Shown piece after piece: positions 41,751-50,519 of a stretch of 64,000 bases of DNA; within the stretch, counting starts at the first letter, position 1; every line of letters begins with the position of its first letter. The DNA lies in assembly GCA_964203655.1 (NCBI GenBank), contig CAXNMJ010000005.1:62001-126000 (forward strand), written 5' to 3'. Below the pieces are notes generated by a model. It did not search any database. It was not told the DNA's origin and saw nothing but the letters and a program-made list of their open reading frames with translations. Source of the DNA: BACL27 sp947488385. Its GTDB lineage: Bacteria; Actinomycetota; Acidimicrobiia; Acidimicrobiales; Ilumatobacteraceae. Made by a program: the position numbers and the translations under genes.

Positions 41751-43469
41751 TTAATTCGTGCGCGAAGCGGCTTTGAGTTCGCCTTTGGCAAGACGTTGCT
41801 GCAACTCGCGCTTCAAGAACTTGCCAGCGGCATTGCGCGGCAGTGGCTCGGTCATCACCACGACGTGAACAGGAATCTTGTGAGCAGCAGTTTTGCCCTC
41901 AAGAAACTTCCATAAATCTTGTGGATCAAGAGCCAAGCCATCTTTCGGGAAAATTGCAACACCAACTTCTTCACCAAGTCGTTCGTGCGGCACACCGAAA
42001 ACAGCGGCTTCGTGCACAGCTGGGTAATCGTAGATCACACTCTCAACTTCGGCGCCGTAGATGTTTTCGCCGGCGCGAATAATCATGTCTTTGACACGGT
42101 CCTCGACATAGACAAAGCCTTCGGCATCAAGCCGGCCGATGTCACCCGAACGCAACCATCCGTCGACAATTGTCTCTGCTGTTGCTTCTGGTCGGTTCCA
42201 GTATCCACGAATCAACATCGGGCCAAAGAACCAAATCTCGCCGGCTTCGCCAGTCGGCACTGACTTCAAATTGTCGTCGCGAACCTCGACGCGCATCGGC
42301 AACACTGCACGACCCGTGCTCGTCGGATGTGCCAAATAGTCAGAACCCGTGATGCCTGGACCAAAAGCATTGGTCTCTGTCATGCCGTAACCCAACTGCG
42401 GGCTGCCGTTTTTGACTTTGTCGTTAACTTTGCCGACAAGCGAAGTTGGCGAAGGTGCGCCACCACCGCCCACGGCGCGCAAACTTGAAGTGTCGTACTT
42501 ATCGAAAGCCGGAGAATTGACAAGGTCCCAACTTTGTGTGGGCACACCAACAAAGTTCGTGATTTTTTCGCGCTCAATCATCTCGAGTGCTTTTTCTGCG
42601 TCCCACTTATACATAATCGCAAGTTTCAAACCAGCGATAAAGCAACTCATCATCACTGGCACGCAACCAGTGACGTGAAACAGCGGCACGATCAAAATAA
42701 ATGAAGTTGGCACTTCTGGTCCCGTAACTTCTTTTAGTTTTGTTCCCGACATCGTCAGCACTGAATTGCGCGAAGAAAAGCCCATCAAAGCAGAGATGAT
42801 CGCTCGGTGAGTCGACACTGCACCTTTCGGGCGACCAGTCGTGCCCGAGGTGTAGAGAATTGTTGCATCGTCATCTGAAGAAATATCAACAACGGGGCAC
42901 TTCAAACCAGCCGCCAAATGTGGCGCTAAAGCATCTTGCCATTTGTCGACACCCGCCGGCAGCGGCTTTTCAGCGCGCACAACCAAAACTTTGACTCCAA
43001 ACTTCTTGCAACTCTCGGCGGCAATGTCGAAGCGTTGTTGGTCGCAGATCAAAACCTTGGCGCCCGAATCTTGCAACGCGAAATCCATTTCATCTTCGAC
43101 CCACCACGAGTTCATCGACACCGAAATAGCACCAACCGAAATAATCGCCGCAAACGACATAACCCACTCGGGATAATTGCGCATCGCGACAGCCACTCTG
43201 TCGCCTTTTTTGACGCCATAGGTGTTCACGAGCAGATTCGACAGCGCGTCAATTTGATCCATTGCTTGGGTGAATGTGAATGTCTCACCCTCGTAAACCA
43301 AAAACGTCTTTTCGCCGTGACCGCGTGCACCAGCGAAAACCTGGCCCAAATGCGCTGGGGCATTCTTGAAGATCTGTGTCTTGACCCCCATGACTTCGGC
43401 GTCGACAAGTTCGAAAATCTGCCCTGTGGCAGTAACTGCCAAGTTGGCTTCAGTCCACGTCATTGCCAT
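41751..43469 (-). CDS. fatty-acid/acyl-CoA synthetase (AMP-dependent)
   Basis: A 572-residue ANL-superfamily adenylating enzyme. ILYTSGTTGRPKGAVSTH is the ATP/AMP loop; GYGMTETNAFGPG is motif A5. GEIWFFGPMLIRGYWNRPE, WLRSGDIGRLDAEGFVYV and RVKDMIIRAGENIYGAEVE cover the hinge, and the catalytic Lys is in PRNAAGKFLKREL. It activates a carboxylic acid to its CoA thioester; chain length cannot be predicted. Two near-adjacent ATG codons; CGGGGG upstream may serve as ribosome binding site. Confidence 0.92.
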   Translation of the reverse strand: MAMTWTEANLAVTATGQIFELVDAEVMGVKTQIFKNAPAHLGQVFAGARGHGEKTFLVYEGETFTFTQAMDQIDALSNLLVNTYGVKKGDRVAVAMRNYPEWVMSFAAIISVGAISVSMNSWWVEDEMDFALQDSGAKVLICDQQRFDIAAESCKKFGVKVLVVRAEKPLPAGVDKWQDALAPHLAAGLKCPVVDISSDDDATILYTSGTTGRPKGAVSTHRAIISALMGFSSRNSVLTMSGTKLKEVTGPEVPTSFILIVPLFHVTGCVPVMMSCFIAGLKLAIMYKWDAEKALEMIEREKITNFVGVPTQSWDLVNSPAFDKYDTSSLRAVGGGGAPSPTSLVGKVNDKVKNGSPQLGYGMTETNAFGPGITGSDYLAHPTSTGRAVLPMRVEVRDDNLKSVPTGEAGEIWFFGPMLIRGYWNRPEATAETIVDGWLRSGDIGRLDAEGFVYVEDRVKDMIIRAGENIYGAEVESVIYDYPAVHEAAVFGVPHERLGEEVGVAIFPKDGLALDPQDLWKFLEGKTAAHKIPVHVVVMTEPLPRNAAGKFLKRELQQRLAKGELKAASRTN

Positions 43470-43590
43470 TTTCTAAACCCCCGAGTCGGCCATTTTGGCA
43501 CTCAGATATTGTGCCATTCTCAGGCAGGCTGTGCCTAACTCGAGATAGGTCGCGAACTAGGCAACTTGACGGCGAAAAGCGAGTCGCGGC

Positions 43591-44115
43591 TTAGGCGGCG
43601 CGGCGGCGAAACTGGCTCGCATAACGCGAACTATCGCGCTGAACGCGAAGCTGCACCAGCCAGTAGCAATAGCCCAACAAGGCGATCAAACTGATGGTGA
43701 AGGCGTAAACCAAGACGATCGAACCGGTCGTGAAAGCCAAGAACAGTGAGACGACAGCGGCCGTTGCTAAGCCAACAACCGTGTGTTGACGGCGCTGACG
43801 GACAAGTTCGCGGGCGAAAAACTCGCCCGAATTTGGTTGGTGCGAACGGGTGCCCTGCGGACGCAAAATCGGGCCGGTTAAGTGCGAAAACTGACTGGCT
43901 TGGCGAGTGCGCATTTGGTTCGGAGCAAGCTCGCGTGACATGCCACGCAATTGGGCCTGTGGGTTGCGCAAGTTGGTGTTTTGCAAAGTAGATAAATGGC
44001 GACGAAAGTGGTTAACCGACATTGTTGGCGAATTGTTAATGCGAGCCCGAACTAGCGGCGGCAAGAGAACTGCCAGCCATGCGGCGCCAACGATCAAGAG
44101 AATTAGTTTGCTCAT
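43591..44115 (-). CDS. SepX/GlpR-like divisome membrane protein
   Basis: A 174-residue protein with an N-terminal membrane segment (LILLIVGAAWLAVLLPPLV), a basic cytoplasmic middle, and two C-terminal hydrophobic helices (about 115-155). This layout and the AWLAVLLPPLVR opening resemble SepX/GlpR of Streptomyces and mycobacteria, which stabilises FtsZ rings. Those genes also lie beside galU, moeA and neighbours, as here. The identification combines topology, a short N-terminal match and gene order; sequence similarity is modest. Confidence 0.6.
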   Translation of the reverse strand: MSKLILLIVGAAWLAVLLPPLVRARINNSPTMSVNHFRRHLSTLQNTNLRNPQAQLRGMSRELAPNQMRTRQASQFSHLTGPILRPQGTRSHQPNSGEFFARELVRQRRQHTVVGLATAAVVSLFLAFTTGSIVLVYAFTISLIALLGYCYWLVQLRVQRDSSRYASQFRRRAA

Positions 44116-44187
44116 GGGGTTACATAAGTGTATTACGAGATGGCAAGATCGCTACCCAAGTCGCTAGGAGCCCTAAAAATAGGGGTT

Positions 44188-44673
44188 TTAGCTTATTCTT
44201 CGCGACGATACGTGCCTTGGCGGCCGCCCGGTTTTCTCCCACAGTGTGAGGTCGCCGATCACCATGGCTCGGTCGGCGCTCTTGCACATGTCATAGATCG
44301 TCAACGCCGCCACTGAACAAGCGTGGAGAGCTTCCATTTCGACGCCCGTGCGGTCGATCGTGTCAACTTGGGCTTCTACCGCGATGTGGTCGTCGCCGAT
44401 TTCAAAGTTTATGTTTACCGCACCAACCAGCAAAGGGTGACATAGCGGAATCATCTCGGCCGTGCGTTTTGAAGCCTGAATGCCGGCCACTCTCGCGACT
44501 GCGAGCACATCACCTTTTTTAACTTCACGATTGGCGATTGCTGCTGTTGTTTCTGGCTTCATAAAAACTTTGCATCGCGCAACAGCACGACGATGTGTCG
44601 GCTCTTTTGGCGTTACATCGACCATGCGTGCTCGACCCATCGGGTCAAGGTGTGAAAAATTGAGTTCAGACAT
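44188..44673 (-). CDS. moaC: cyclic pyranopterin monophosphate synthase MoaC
   Basis: MoaC completes cyclic pyranopterin formation after MoaA in molybdenum cofactor synthesis. The 161-residue protein has MVDVTPKEPTHRRAVA, KKGDVLAVARVAGIQASKRT, IPLCHPLLV, RTGVEMEALHACSVAALTIYDM and the DLTLWEKTGG-like end. Its start follows moaA by 18 bases in the moeA-moaA-moaC minus-strand operon. A small hairpin lies just after its stop. Confidence 0.95.
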   Translation of the reverse strand: MSELNFSHLDPMGRARMVDVTPKEPTHRRAVARCKVFMKPETTAAIANREVKKGDVLAVARVAGIQASKRTAEMIPLCHPLLVGAVNINFEIGDDHIAVEAQVDTIDRTGVEMEALHACSVAALTIYDMCKSADRAMVIGDLTLWEKTGRPPRHVSSRRIS

Positions 44674-44691
44674 GAGACATCTCGGTCATGG

Positions 44692-45711
44692 TTAGCCGCC
44701 GATCTGACTCATCGACCGTTTCGGTCGAACAAACGTGACGTTACCGATTGCATGACCCGCCCACTTCGTGCCGACTGCTCGCGCAATTTCGGCGGCGAGT
44801 TCGTCGTCGGTTGCATTGCCCCGCAACATTGCCCGCAGATCAAATTCGGTAGTTGAAAACAAACAAGTACGAAACTGACCTTCAGCTGTCATTCGCACAC
44901 GATCACAGTCGCCACAGAATGGTTTTGTCACTGATGGAATTACGCCAACCGTGCCAGACCCATCGAGATAGCGCCATCGATCTGCCGGTGCTGCGCCACG
45001 CGCTGCGACTTGTTCGAGTGGGTAAACGTTGTTGATTGTCGCCACGATTTCATCTTGACCAACAACATCGTTGCGTTGCCATTGACCCTGTGCATCAAGC
45101 GGCATGAACTCGATGAAACGAACTTCAATTTGTTTTGCCCGACCAAATGTGGCCAATGCCAAAATCTCATCGTCATTTACGCCACGCTGAATCACTGCGT
45201 TGATTTTGACCGGCGCAAAACCAGCACTGATCGCCGCGTCAATACCGTCTAGAACATTGTCTAGATGATCGCGACGAGTGATTTTGAAAAACTTCTCGCT
45301 CTGCAATGTGTCGAGGCTGATATTGATTCTCGACAAACCTGCCGCCTTCAACTCGTCGGCAATCAAACGCAAAGTTGCGCCATTTGTTGTCATCGCGAGG
45401 TCTATTTTTTTGCCAGCCATTGGCGAATTGGCGCTACTAGGCACCGTCAATCGTGAAAGTTTCTCAACGAGAACCGGCAAGTGTGCGCGAACCGTTGGCT
45501 CGCCCCCAGTCAGACGAATGCTGTCGACATCAAAGCGCTCGACACAAATAGTGGCAAGCCGATTGATTTCTTCAAAACTCAAAATTTCTTTGCGGTCAAG
45601 CCATGCCATGCCTTCTTCGGGCATGCAATATGTGCAGCGAAAGTTGCACCGATCAGTGATTGAAATGCGCAAGTCGCGCACAGTTCTGCCAAACGGATCA
45701 ATTAGTTGCAT
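44692..45711 (-). CDS. moaA: GTP 3',8-cyclase MoaA
   Basis: Radical-SAM enzyme starting molybdopterin synthesis from GTP. The SAM cluster is bound by Cys22, 26 and 29 in CNFRCTYC. The GTP-side cluster uses Cys near 266, 269 and 283 (FCGDCDRVRMTAEGQFRTCLF). LTGGEPTVRAHL is the SAM-contact motif, and the C-terminal Gly-Gly needed for activity is present. 339 residues. It follows moeA by 26 bases. Confidence 0.96.
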   Translation of the reverse strand: MQLIDPFGRTVRDLRISITDRCNFRCTYCMPEEGMAWLDRKEILSFEEINRLATICVERFDVDSIRLTGGEPTVRAHLPVLVEKLSRLTVPSSANSPMAGKKIDLAMTTNGATLRLIADELKAAGLSRINISLDTLQSEKFFKITRRDHLDNVLDGIDAAISAGFAPVKINAVIQRGVNDDEILALATFGRAKQIEVRFIEFMPLDAQGQWQRNDVVGQDEIVATINNVYPLEQVAARGAAPADRWRYLDGSGTVGVIPSVTKPFCGDCDRVRMTAEGQFRTCLFSTTEFDLRAMLRGNATDDELAAEIARAVGTKWAGHAIGNVTFVRPKRSMSQIGG

Positions 45712-45737
45712 GATCGCATTTCCATAGATTGAGCATA

Positions 45738-46955
45738 TTACGCAAGCATCATCACTTCGACTTCGGCGCCGATAGCCAAACCCTGACCATCTGGCACTAA
45801 AGCCAAGCCATTTGCGAGCGCAGTCGACGCGAGTTGGTGGCTGCCCTGCGGGCCAGTGTCACGAACATGCAATCTTCCATCATCGCCAAATTCGCCAAAC
45901 ACGCGCATGAAATGAATTTTGCCGTCTTGTTTGCGCTTCATCGGCGCATCAACAATCGCGCGCACAGTTGGTCGCATCAAGTTTTTGGTGTGCCCCATCA
46001 TTTTGCGCAACGCGGGTCGTGCTAACAACTCAAAACTGATCATCGACGAAACCGGGTTACCAGGCAACCCAAATATTGGTATGACTCTGGCGTCACTTGT
46101 CGCAAGTTTGCCAAAAGCGAAAGGCTTGGCTGGTTTTATCGCCATTTGCATCCATTGCATTTCGGCGATGCGCGACAAAACAATTTTTACGACATCAAAG
46201 TCGCCTTGCCCAACGCCGCCACTTGTGACTATTGCATCGCATCGTTGTGCAACATCGCGCAATGTTGCTTCTAGTTTCTGTTCGTCGTCTTCGATGATGC
46301 CCAGATTGATCACTTCGCAACCAGTCGCCGCGATCATCGCTGACAACATTGTTAAATTGCTTTCGCGAATTTGGCCAGGTTTTAGTTCTGAGCCGTCAAT
46401 TACAAGTTCGTCGCCAGTTGACAACATCGCCACACGCAATTTCGGATACGACATAACTTTGCGCGCGTTAATGCCCGCAAGAACGCCAATGCCAGCGCTG
46501 TTGATCAACGCGCCAGATTTAAAAACAACATCGCCGGCACGAACATCTTCACCAATCTTGCGAATTGCTTCACCGACTCGTGCAGGTTTGTTTATCTGCA
46601 CGCGAGTCGGGCTGAGAACTGTTGCGTCTTCGATCATCACCACGGCATCTGCGCCTCGTGGCATCGGTGCGCCGGTCATAATGCGCGCTGACTGCCCCGC
46701 ACCAATCTCGTAACTCGCCACATGCCCAGCACCAATCACGCCAAGAACTTCGAGTTCGACACCAGCAGTTTTCACATCTTGTGCGCGCACCGCAAAACCA
46801 TCTACGGCAGTGTTGTCAAAAGGCGGAATGAACTCAGTGGCGACGACATCTTGTGCCACAACGCGACCCGACATCTGCTGACAATCAACAATTACGGGCG
46901 CGACTGGCTCGCATCCACCAATGACGATTTCTTGCGCTTCAACTAGAGAAATCAC
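45738..46955 (-). CDS. moeA: molybdopterin molybdenumtransferase MoeA
   Basis: Inserts molybdenum into adenylylated molybdopterin. The 405-residue protein has FDNTAVDGFAVRA, ARIMTGAPMPRGADAVVMIE, the MoCF_biosynth domain (LSTGDELV, SGGVGQGDFDVV, PIFGLPGNPVSSMISFELL) and a C-terminal domain IV. GTG start at 46955 with TACCGT seven bases upstream. First gene of the moeA-moaA-moaC operon, divergent from the glycolipid-binding gene. Confidence 0.94.
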   Translation of the reverse strand: MISLVEAQEIVIGGCEPVAPVIVDCQQMSGRVVAQDVVATEFIPPFDNTAVDGFAVRAQDVKTAGVELEVLGVIGAGHVASYEIGAGQSARIMTGAPMPRGADAVVMIEDATVLSPTRVQINKPARVGEAIRKIGEDVRAGDVVFKSGALINSAGIGVLAGINARKVMSYPKLRVAMLSTGDELVIDGSELKPGQIRESNLTMLSAMIAATGCEVINLGIIEDDEQKLEATLRDVAQRCDAIVTSGGVGQGDFDVVKIVLSRIAEMQWMQMAIKPAKPFAFGKLATSDARVIPIFGLPGNPVSSMISFELLARPALRKMMGHTKNLMRPTVRAIVDAPMKRKQDGKIHFMRVFGEFGDDGRLHVRDTGPQGSHQLASTALANGLALVPDGQGLAIGAEVEVMMLA

Positions 46956-46962
46956 ATGGCTG

Positions 46963-46968
46963 ACGGTA
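46963..46968 (-). promoter_or_regulatory. candidate -10 hexamer for moeA operon
   Basis: TACCGT on the minus strand ends seven bases before the moeA GTG. Confidence 0.35.
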
Positions 46969-46999
46969 TCGCCACAGATATGGTGGCAGGCTCATAGTT

Positions 47000-47566
47000 A
47001 TGAACGGCTTTCAATCGCTTTCAGCATCGGGTCACACGCTGGTTTGGCAGAACGTTGCCCCTGAGCTCAATAGTGCGACGAGCCAAGTGAAGTTGCGCTG
47101 GGAGAACGAGGGTTGGACAGCCGAAGGCACGCTCGGTGTCGACAACGCCCAGTTTGTGTTGCGTATTTCGGCTGGCTGGACAATTCAACAGTGCCTGTTG
47201 TTTCGCGATCTTGAAGAACCTGACCTTTGGCTTGGCACCGACACCCACGGTCGCTGGGGCGAGATGAACGGTGCGCATCGCATCGAATTAGATGGCTGCA
47301 CCGATATCGATTTCGTCAATACGCCGTTCACGAATTGCATTCCGATGCGGCGGCTACCACTGCTCGTTGGTCACAGTGCGACAATCAGCGTCGCAGTCAT
47401 CGATATCGAGACACTCGGCATCACCAAACAGACGCACCAATACACGAAAGTTTCTCAAAGCATCTGGCGATTTACAAGCAGTTATTCAAACTGTGAAGTT
47501 GAAGCAACTGTCGATGAGTTCGGGTTCATTCTTGATGAACCGAGTCAATTCAAGCGCATCTCGTAG
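47000..47566 (+). CDS. putative glycolipid-binding family protein (PF06475-like)
   Basis: A 188-residue protein with the family pattern: VKLRWENEGWTAEGTLG at the start, DLWLGTDTHGRWGE in the middle, then GCTDIDFVNTPFTNCIPMRR, which matches the strongly conserved D-x-D-x-x-x-T-P-F-T-N-x-L-P-I-R-R core, and QTHQYTKV near the end. The family is named glycolipid-binding from limited evidence; the real function is unclear. No signal peptide. Divergent from moeA and convergent with the serine hydrolase gene. Confidence 0.8.
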   Translation: MNGFQSLSASGHTLVWQNVAPELNSATSQVKLRWENEGWTAEGTLGVDNAQFVLRISAGWTIQQCLLFRDLEEPDLWLGTDTHGRWGEMNGAHRIELDGCTDIDFVNTPFTNCIPMRRLPLLVGHSATISVAVIDIETLGITKQTHQYTKVSQSIWRFTSSYSNCEVEATVDEFGFILDEPSQFKRIS

Positions 47567-47584
47567 TTTTTGCGCGAGTTCGAA

Positions 47585-48823
47585 CTAGTCGGTGACGGCG
47601 GCGTAAACCAGCGAGCGCAAATACTGGCGAATCGGATATGTGCTCGACGGAATCAACTGCGTGAAAAACATCGCGCTGATCTCGTTTACTGGGTCAACCC
47701 AAAACGCCGTGCTGGCCATGCCGCCCCAACTGAACGTGCCGTTAGGGCATGCAACGCGAGTTTTTGCTTGATCAACGACGACAGAAAACCCAAGACCAAA
47801 ACCTAAGCCGTCATAGAAAATTTCTTCACCAAGCGGTCGACCAAAAGTTGAAATGTCGGCGTTGTTTGGCAGATGGTTCATCGTCATCATTTCGAAAGTT
47901 CGTGACGAAATAAGTTGCACATTGCCCGACTTGCCCCGGCCTTCAAGCATGCGAATGAACTTAAAGTAGTCGCCCGCAGTTGAAACTAAACCGCCACCGC
48001 CCGACAAAAATGCTGGCTTCTCGAGCACACTGTCGCCGAAATTGCTCAATTTTGCTTTTCTACGAGTGGCTTCATCATGGCGATAAAGCGTGGCGAGACG
48101 ATCATGTTTTTCTTTGGGTGCCCAAAACGCCGTGTCGGTCATGCCCAACGGTGAGAAAATATTTTTTTCAAAGAACTCGTCAAGTGGCATTTTGCTGACA
48201 ACTTCAACAACTCGCCCAACAACGTCGGTAGCCACGCTGTAGTTCCAACTTGAGCCAGGCTGAAATAGAAGTGGCAGCGCTGCATATTTATCGCAGACAA
48301 CTTCGAGCGAATCTTTATACCCGACACCCGCATCAAAGCCGGCGCGACGATACATGTCGTCTACGACATCTGTATACAAAAAGCCGTATGTCATGCCGGC
48401 AGTGTGAGTCAGCAAGTGCCACACACGAATCGGCTCGGTTAACGCATTTGTCATGGGCTTTAATACCGTGCCCGTATTCCAAACTCGAGTTTCGCCGAAT
48501 GACTTGATGAATTTGCTCACTGGGTCGGTCAGCTGCAGCAGCCCTTGCTCGACCAACATCATCAATGCAATTGATGTAACTGGTTTGGTCATCGAATAGA
48601 TGCGATAGATCGTGTCGTCGGTGATTGGCGTGCCAGCTTCAGAATCTTTGTGGCCATACATGCCAAAGTGTGCAACTTTGCCGTGACGCGAAACAGCAAC
48701 GGCGTAACCAGCCAAGCGACCTTCGTCAACGTAGCGATTGAAATGCTTGTCGATACTTTTAAGTCGCGTCGCGTCAAGACCGACATCGCCAGCGTCAGTA
48801 GTAACCCCGAAGTTTTTAGCCAT
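47585..48823 (-). CDS. serine hydrolase of the beta-lactamase (class C / esterase EstB) family
   Basis: A 412-residue protein. The catalytic SxxK motif is YSMTKPVTSIAL near residue 75. The second motif reads YSVATD where class C beta-lactamases have YxN, and the third region is FSWGGMASTAFWVDP. This is typical of EstB-type esterases or D-aminopeptidase relatives rather than true beta-lactamases. No signal peptide is evident, so it is probably cytoplasmic. It lies between galU and the moeA region. Confidence 0.87.
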   Translation of the reverse strand: MAKNFGVTTDAGDVGLDATRLKSIDKHFNRYVDEGRLAGYAVAVSRHGKVAHFGMYGHKDSEAGTPITDDTIYRIYSMTKPVTSIALMMLVEQGLLQLTDPVSKFIKSFGETRVWNTGTVLKPMTNALTEPIRVWHLLTHTAGMTYGFLYTDVVDDMYRRAGFDAGVGYKDSLEVVCDKYAALPLLFQPGSSWNYSVATDVVGRVVEVVSKMPLDEFFEKNIFSPLGMTDTAFWAPKEKHDRLATLYRHDEATRRKAKLSNFGDSVLEKPAFLSGGGGLVSTAGDYFKFIRMLEGRGKSGNVQLISSRTFEMMTMNHLPNNADISTFGRPLGEEIFYDGLGFGLGFSVVVDQAKTRVACPNGTFSWGGMASTAFWVDPVNEISAMFFTQLIPSSTYPIRQYLRSLVYAAVTD

Positions 48824-48840
48824 GCTCTTCTACCCCCGAC

Positions 48841-49650
48841 TTACTTGGTGAATTTTTCTTTGAGCCAAGAGTTCAATTGCGGCCCAACATCTTTGCGCTC
48901 GAGAGCAATCTCGATGACTGCGCGCAATAAACCCATCGGCGTGCCCGTGTCGTAACGAGTTATCTCGCTTACAACACCAACCAAGTCGTTCTCACTTGCC
49001 AACATCGCCAACGCATCGGTTAATTGCAACTCGCCATTCGCACTCGGCTTTATCTGCTCGAGTTTGTCAAAGATTTTTGGTGACAAAACATAGCGACCGA
49101 TGATCACGATGTCGCTAACTGCGTCAGCAGGTTTTGGTTTTTCAACAACTTGCAAAATTTCGACCGAAGATTCTGTGCTGCTTGCGCTGCTCGCAACTTT
49201 GACATTGCCATAACTCGAGACTTCGACAACCGGCACCTTTTTTAATCCAATGCTGCTCTTGCCTGACTTTTCGTAAAGTGCAACAAGTTGTTTGGTCAAC
49301 GAAGCGTCGCCCATTATTTCGTCGGGCAACATCACCACAAACGGTTCGTCGCCAACCGCTTGGCGCGCACAACTCACTGCGTGACCCAAACCCAATGGCG
49401 ACTCTTGGTAAACGACGCTGACCGCGACTTTGTCAGTGCTGGCTGCCGACGCATAGTTCTCGATCGACGGCTTGGCCCGGCTGGTGACAATTACAACCCG
49501 TGTGCAGCCCGCTTGTGCCGCCTCATCAATCACGAACTGCAGCGCTGGCGTGTCATATATAGGTAGCAATTCTTTGGGCGTGGCGCGGGTCGCGGGCAAG
49601 AAGCGTGTGCCCATTCCGGCCGCAGGAATAACAGCAGTGCGCACAGCCAC
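48841..49650 (-). CDS. galU: UTP-glucose-1-phosphate uridylyltransferase
   Basis: Makes UDP-glucose for glycolipid, cell-wall and trehalose synthesis. The 269-residue protein has VIPAAGMGTRFLPATRATPKE, VVMLPDEIM, VVEKPKPADA, GELQLTDALAML and TGTPMGLLRAVIEIAL. Length is near the short end for the family. GTG start with TAGGAT six bases upstream; divergent from the FmdB gene, the same adjacency as Rv0991c/galU in mycobacteria. Confidence 0.95.
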   Translation of the reverse strand: MAVRTAVIPAAGMGTRFLPATRATPKELLPIYDTPALQFVIDEAAQAGCTRVVIVTSRAKPSIENYASAASTDKVAVSVVYQESPLGLGHAVSCARQAVGDEPFVVMLPDEIMGDASLTKQLVALYEKSGKSSIGLKKVPVVEVSSYGNVKVASSASSTESSVEILQVVEKPKPADAVSDIVIIGRYVLSPKIFDKLEQIKPSANGELQLTDALAMLASENDLVGVVSEITRYDTGTPMGLLRAVIEIALERKDVGPQLNSWLKEKFTK

Positions 49651-49656
49651 ACATGC

Positions 49657-49662
49657 ATCCTA
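49657..49662 (-). promoter_or_regulatory. candidate -10 hexamer for leaderless galU
   Basis: TAGGAT on the minus strand ends six bases before the galU GTG at 49650. The overlapping TAGAAT at 49661-49666 on the plus strand could serve the divergent FmdB gene. Confidence 0.45.
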
Positions 49663-49676
49663 GAATCAAAAGCCCT

Positions 49677-50066
49677 ATGCCGACTTATGTCTACAAATTC
49701 ATTGACTCGGGAGAGACCATTGAGATTTATCAGGCATTCAGCGACGACGCACTAACCGAGGCTCCACACCCGTCTGATGGCAAGCCGCGCAAAGTCAAAA
49801 AAGTGTTTACACCCGTCGGCATAACTTTCAAAGGTGGAGGGTTCTACAAAACCGACAGTGCCGGCACGAGCAAAACTTCGGGTTCTGGCACTGGTGCAAG
49901 CAAGAGCACAGACAGTGCAACTTCGCCAGCAACTGACTCAGGTTCTTCGGGCGAAACAAAGTCAGGCTCAACAGCTGAAACTAAAACAAGCACCAGTGCT
50001 GCAACACCAGGTTCAACACCGGCGGCAACCACACCTAAACCAACGAGCCCAGCCAAGAGCGAATAG
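49677..50066 (+). CDS. FmdB/Ruc-type regulatory protein lacking all zinc-ribbon cysteines
   Basis: A 129-residue protein opening MPTYVYKFIDSGETIEIYQAF, then VKKVFTPVGITFKGGGFYKTD, the pattern of FmdB-type zinc ribbons. The four expected cysteines are all absent: YRCxxCG reads YKFIDSG, and CPxCGG reads HPSDGK. The C-terminal half is a low-complexity Ser, Thr, Ala and Pro tail, expected to be disordered. In M. tuberculosis the galU-linked FmdB protein (Ruc) is a redox-controlled chaperone whose zinc ribbon is the switch; this version cannot use that switch. Confidence 0.85.
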   Translation: MPTYVYKFIDSGETIEIYQAFSDDALTEAPHPSDGKPRKVKKVFTPVGITFKGGGFYKTDSAGTSKTSGSGTGASKSTDSATSPATDSGSSGETKSGSTAETKTSTSAATPGSTPAATTPKPTSPAKSE

Positions 50067-50117
50067 CTCGGCACACATGGCGCGAAGCCATGAAAACAAA
50101 ACTTCGCGAATCTGCTC

Positions 50118-50519
50118 GTGAGATCTTGGTATGCCCTTTGTCGTGACGCAGCGCGACAAAAAATAATTGTCGTTTCACTTTCAATAATTTGCGCATTGTT
50201 CTATCTGGTTTCTGCCGTCTCGTTTAGCGACAACAGCGAAGCAACATCCGAATTGCAAAGCCCGAGTCGCTACGAAATCAAAGTTGGGTTTCGCGCAGTT
50301 GCAATGCAAAGTGCGGGGCCGCTACCCGAAATGCGCTCGGGTGACTATGTCGACGTGATCATCGACTCGGCGATTGTTCTTGAGCGAGTCTCAGTTATTG
50401 ATTTTGTCGAGCAGCCCAATCGTCAAACAACTGTCGTGCTGGCGGTGCCAGTTAGCAATGCAGCAATGATCGCCAACGCGGCGTCTCTGGGTATTGTCAG
50501 TCTCGTATTGGTCGGCTAG
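50118..50519 (+). CDS. membrane-anchored SAF-like (CpaB/RcpC-type) domain protein
   Basis: A 133-residue protein with one membrane segment (about 16-34) and a C-terminal part like the SAF-RcpC domain of Flp pilus protein CpaB: MRSGDYVDVIIDSAIVLERV, then TTVVLAVPVSNAAMIANAAS and LVLVG. In other actinobacteria a similar gene follows fmdB. A pilus role is unproven here, as no other pilus genes are present. GTG start without a clear ribosome binding site. Its TAG shares the CTAG with the stop of uppP on the other strand. Confidence 0.7.
   Translation: MRSWYALCRDAARQKIIVVSLSIICALFYLVSAVSFSDNSEATSELQSPSRYEIKVGFRAVAMQSAGPLPEMRSGDYVDVIIDSAIVLERVSVIDFVEQPNRQTTVVLAVPVSNAAMIANAASLGIVSLVLVG

Noticed and set aside
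43517..43540. Short AGGCA/TGCCT hairpin near 43522 as a regulatory site for the acyl-CoA synthetase gene
   Set aside because: Five-base arms in a 120-base gap are expected by chance and no other support was found.
44171..44184. Intrinsic terminator CCCTA-AAAA-TAGGG after moaC
   Set aside because: The T-rich side is on the plus strand, while moaC and its neighbours are on the minus strand, so the polarity is wrong; the stem is also short.
47585..48823. Antibiotic-resistance beta-lactamase
   Set aside because: The YxN motif is altered to YSV and no signal peptide is visible, so an EstB-like esterase is more likely.
49834..50121. Alternative-frame proteins in the FmdB tail
   Set aside because: They arise from the repetitive Ser/Thr/Ala codons of the disordered tail and have no start context.
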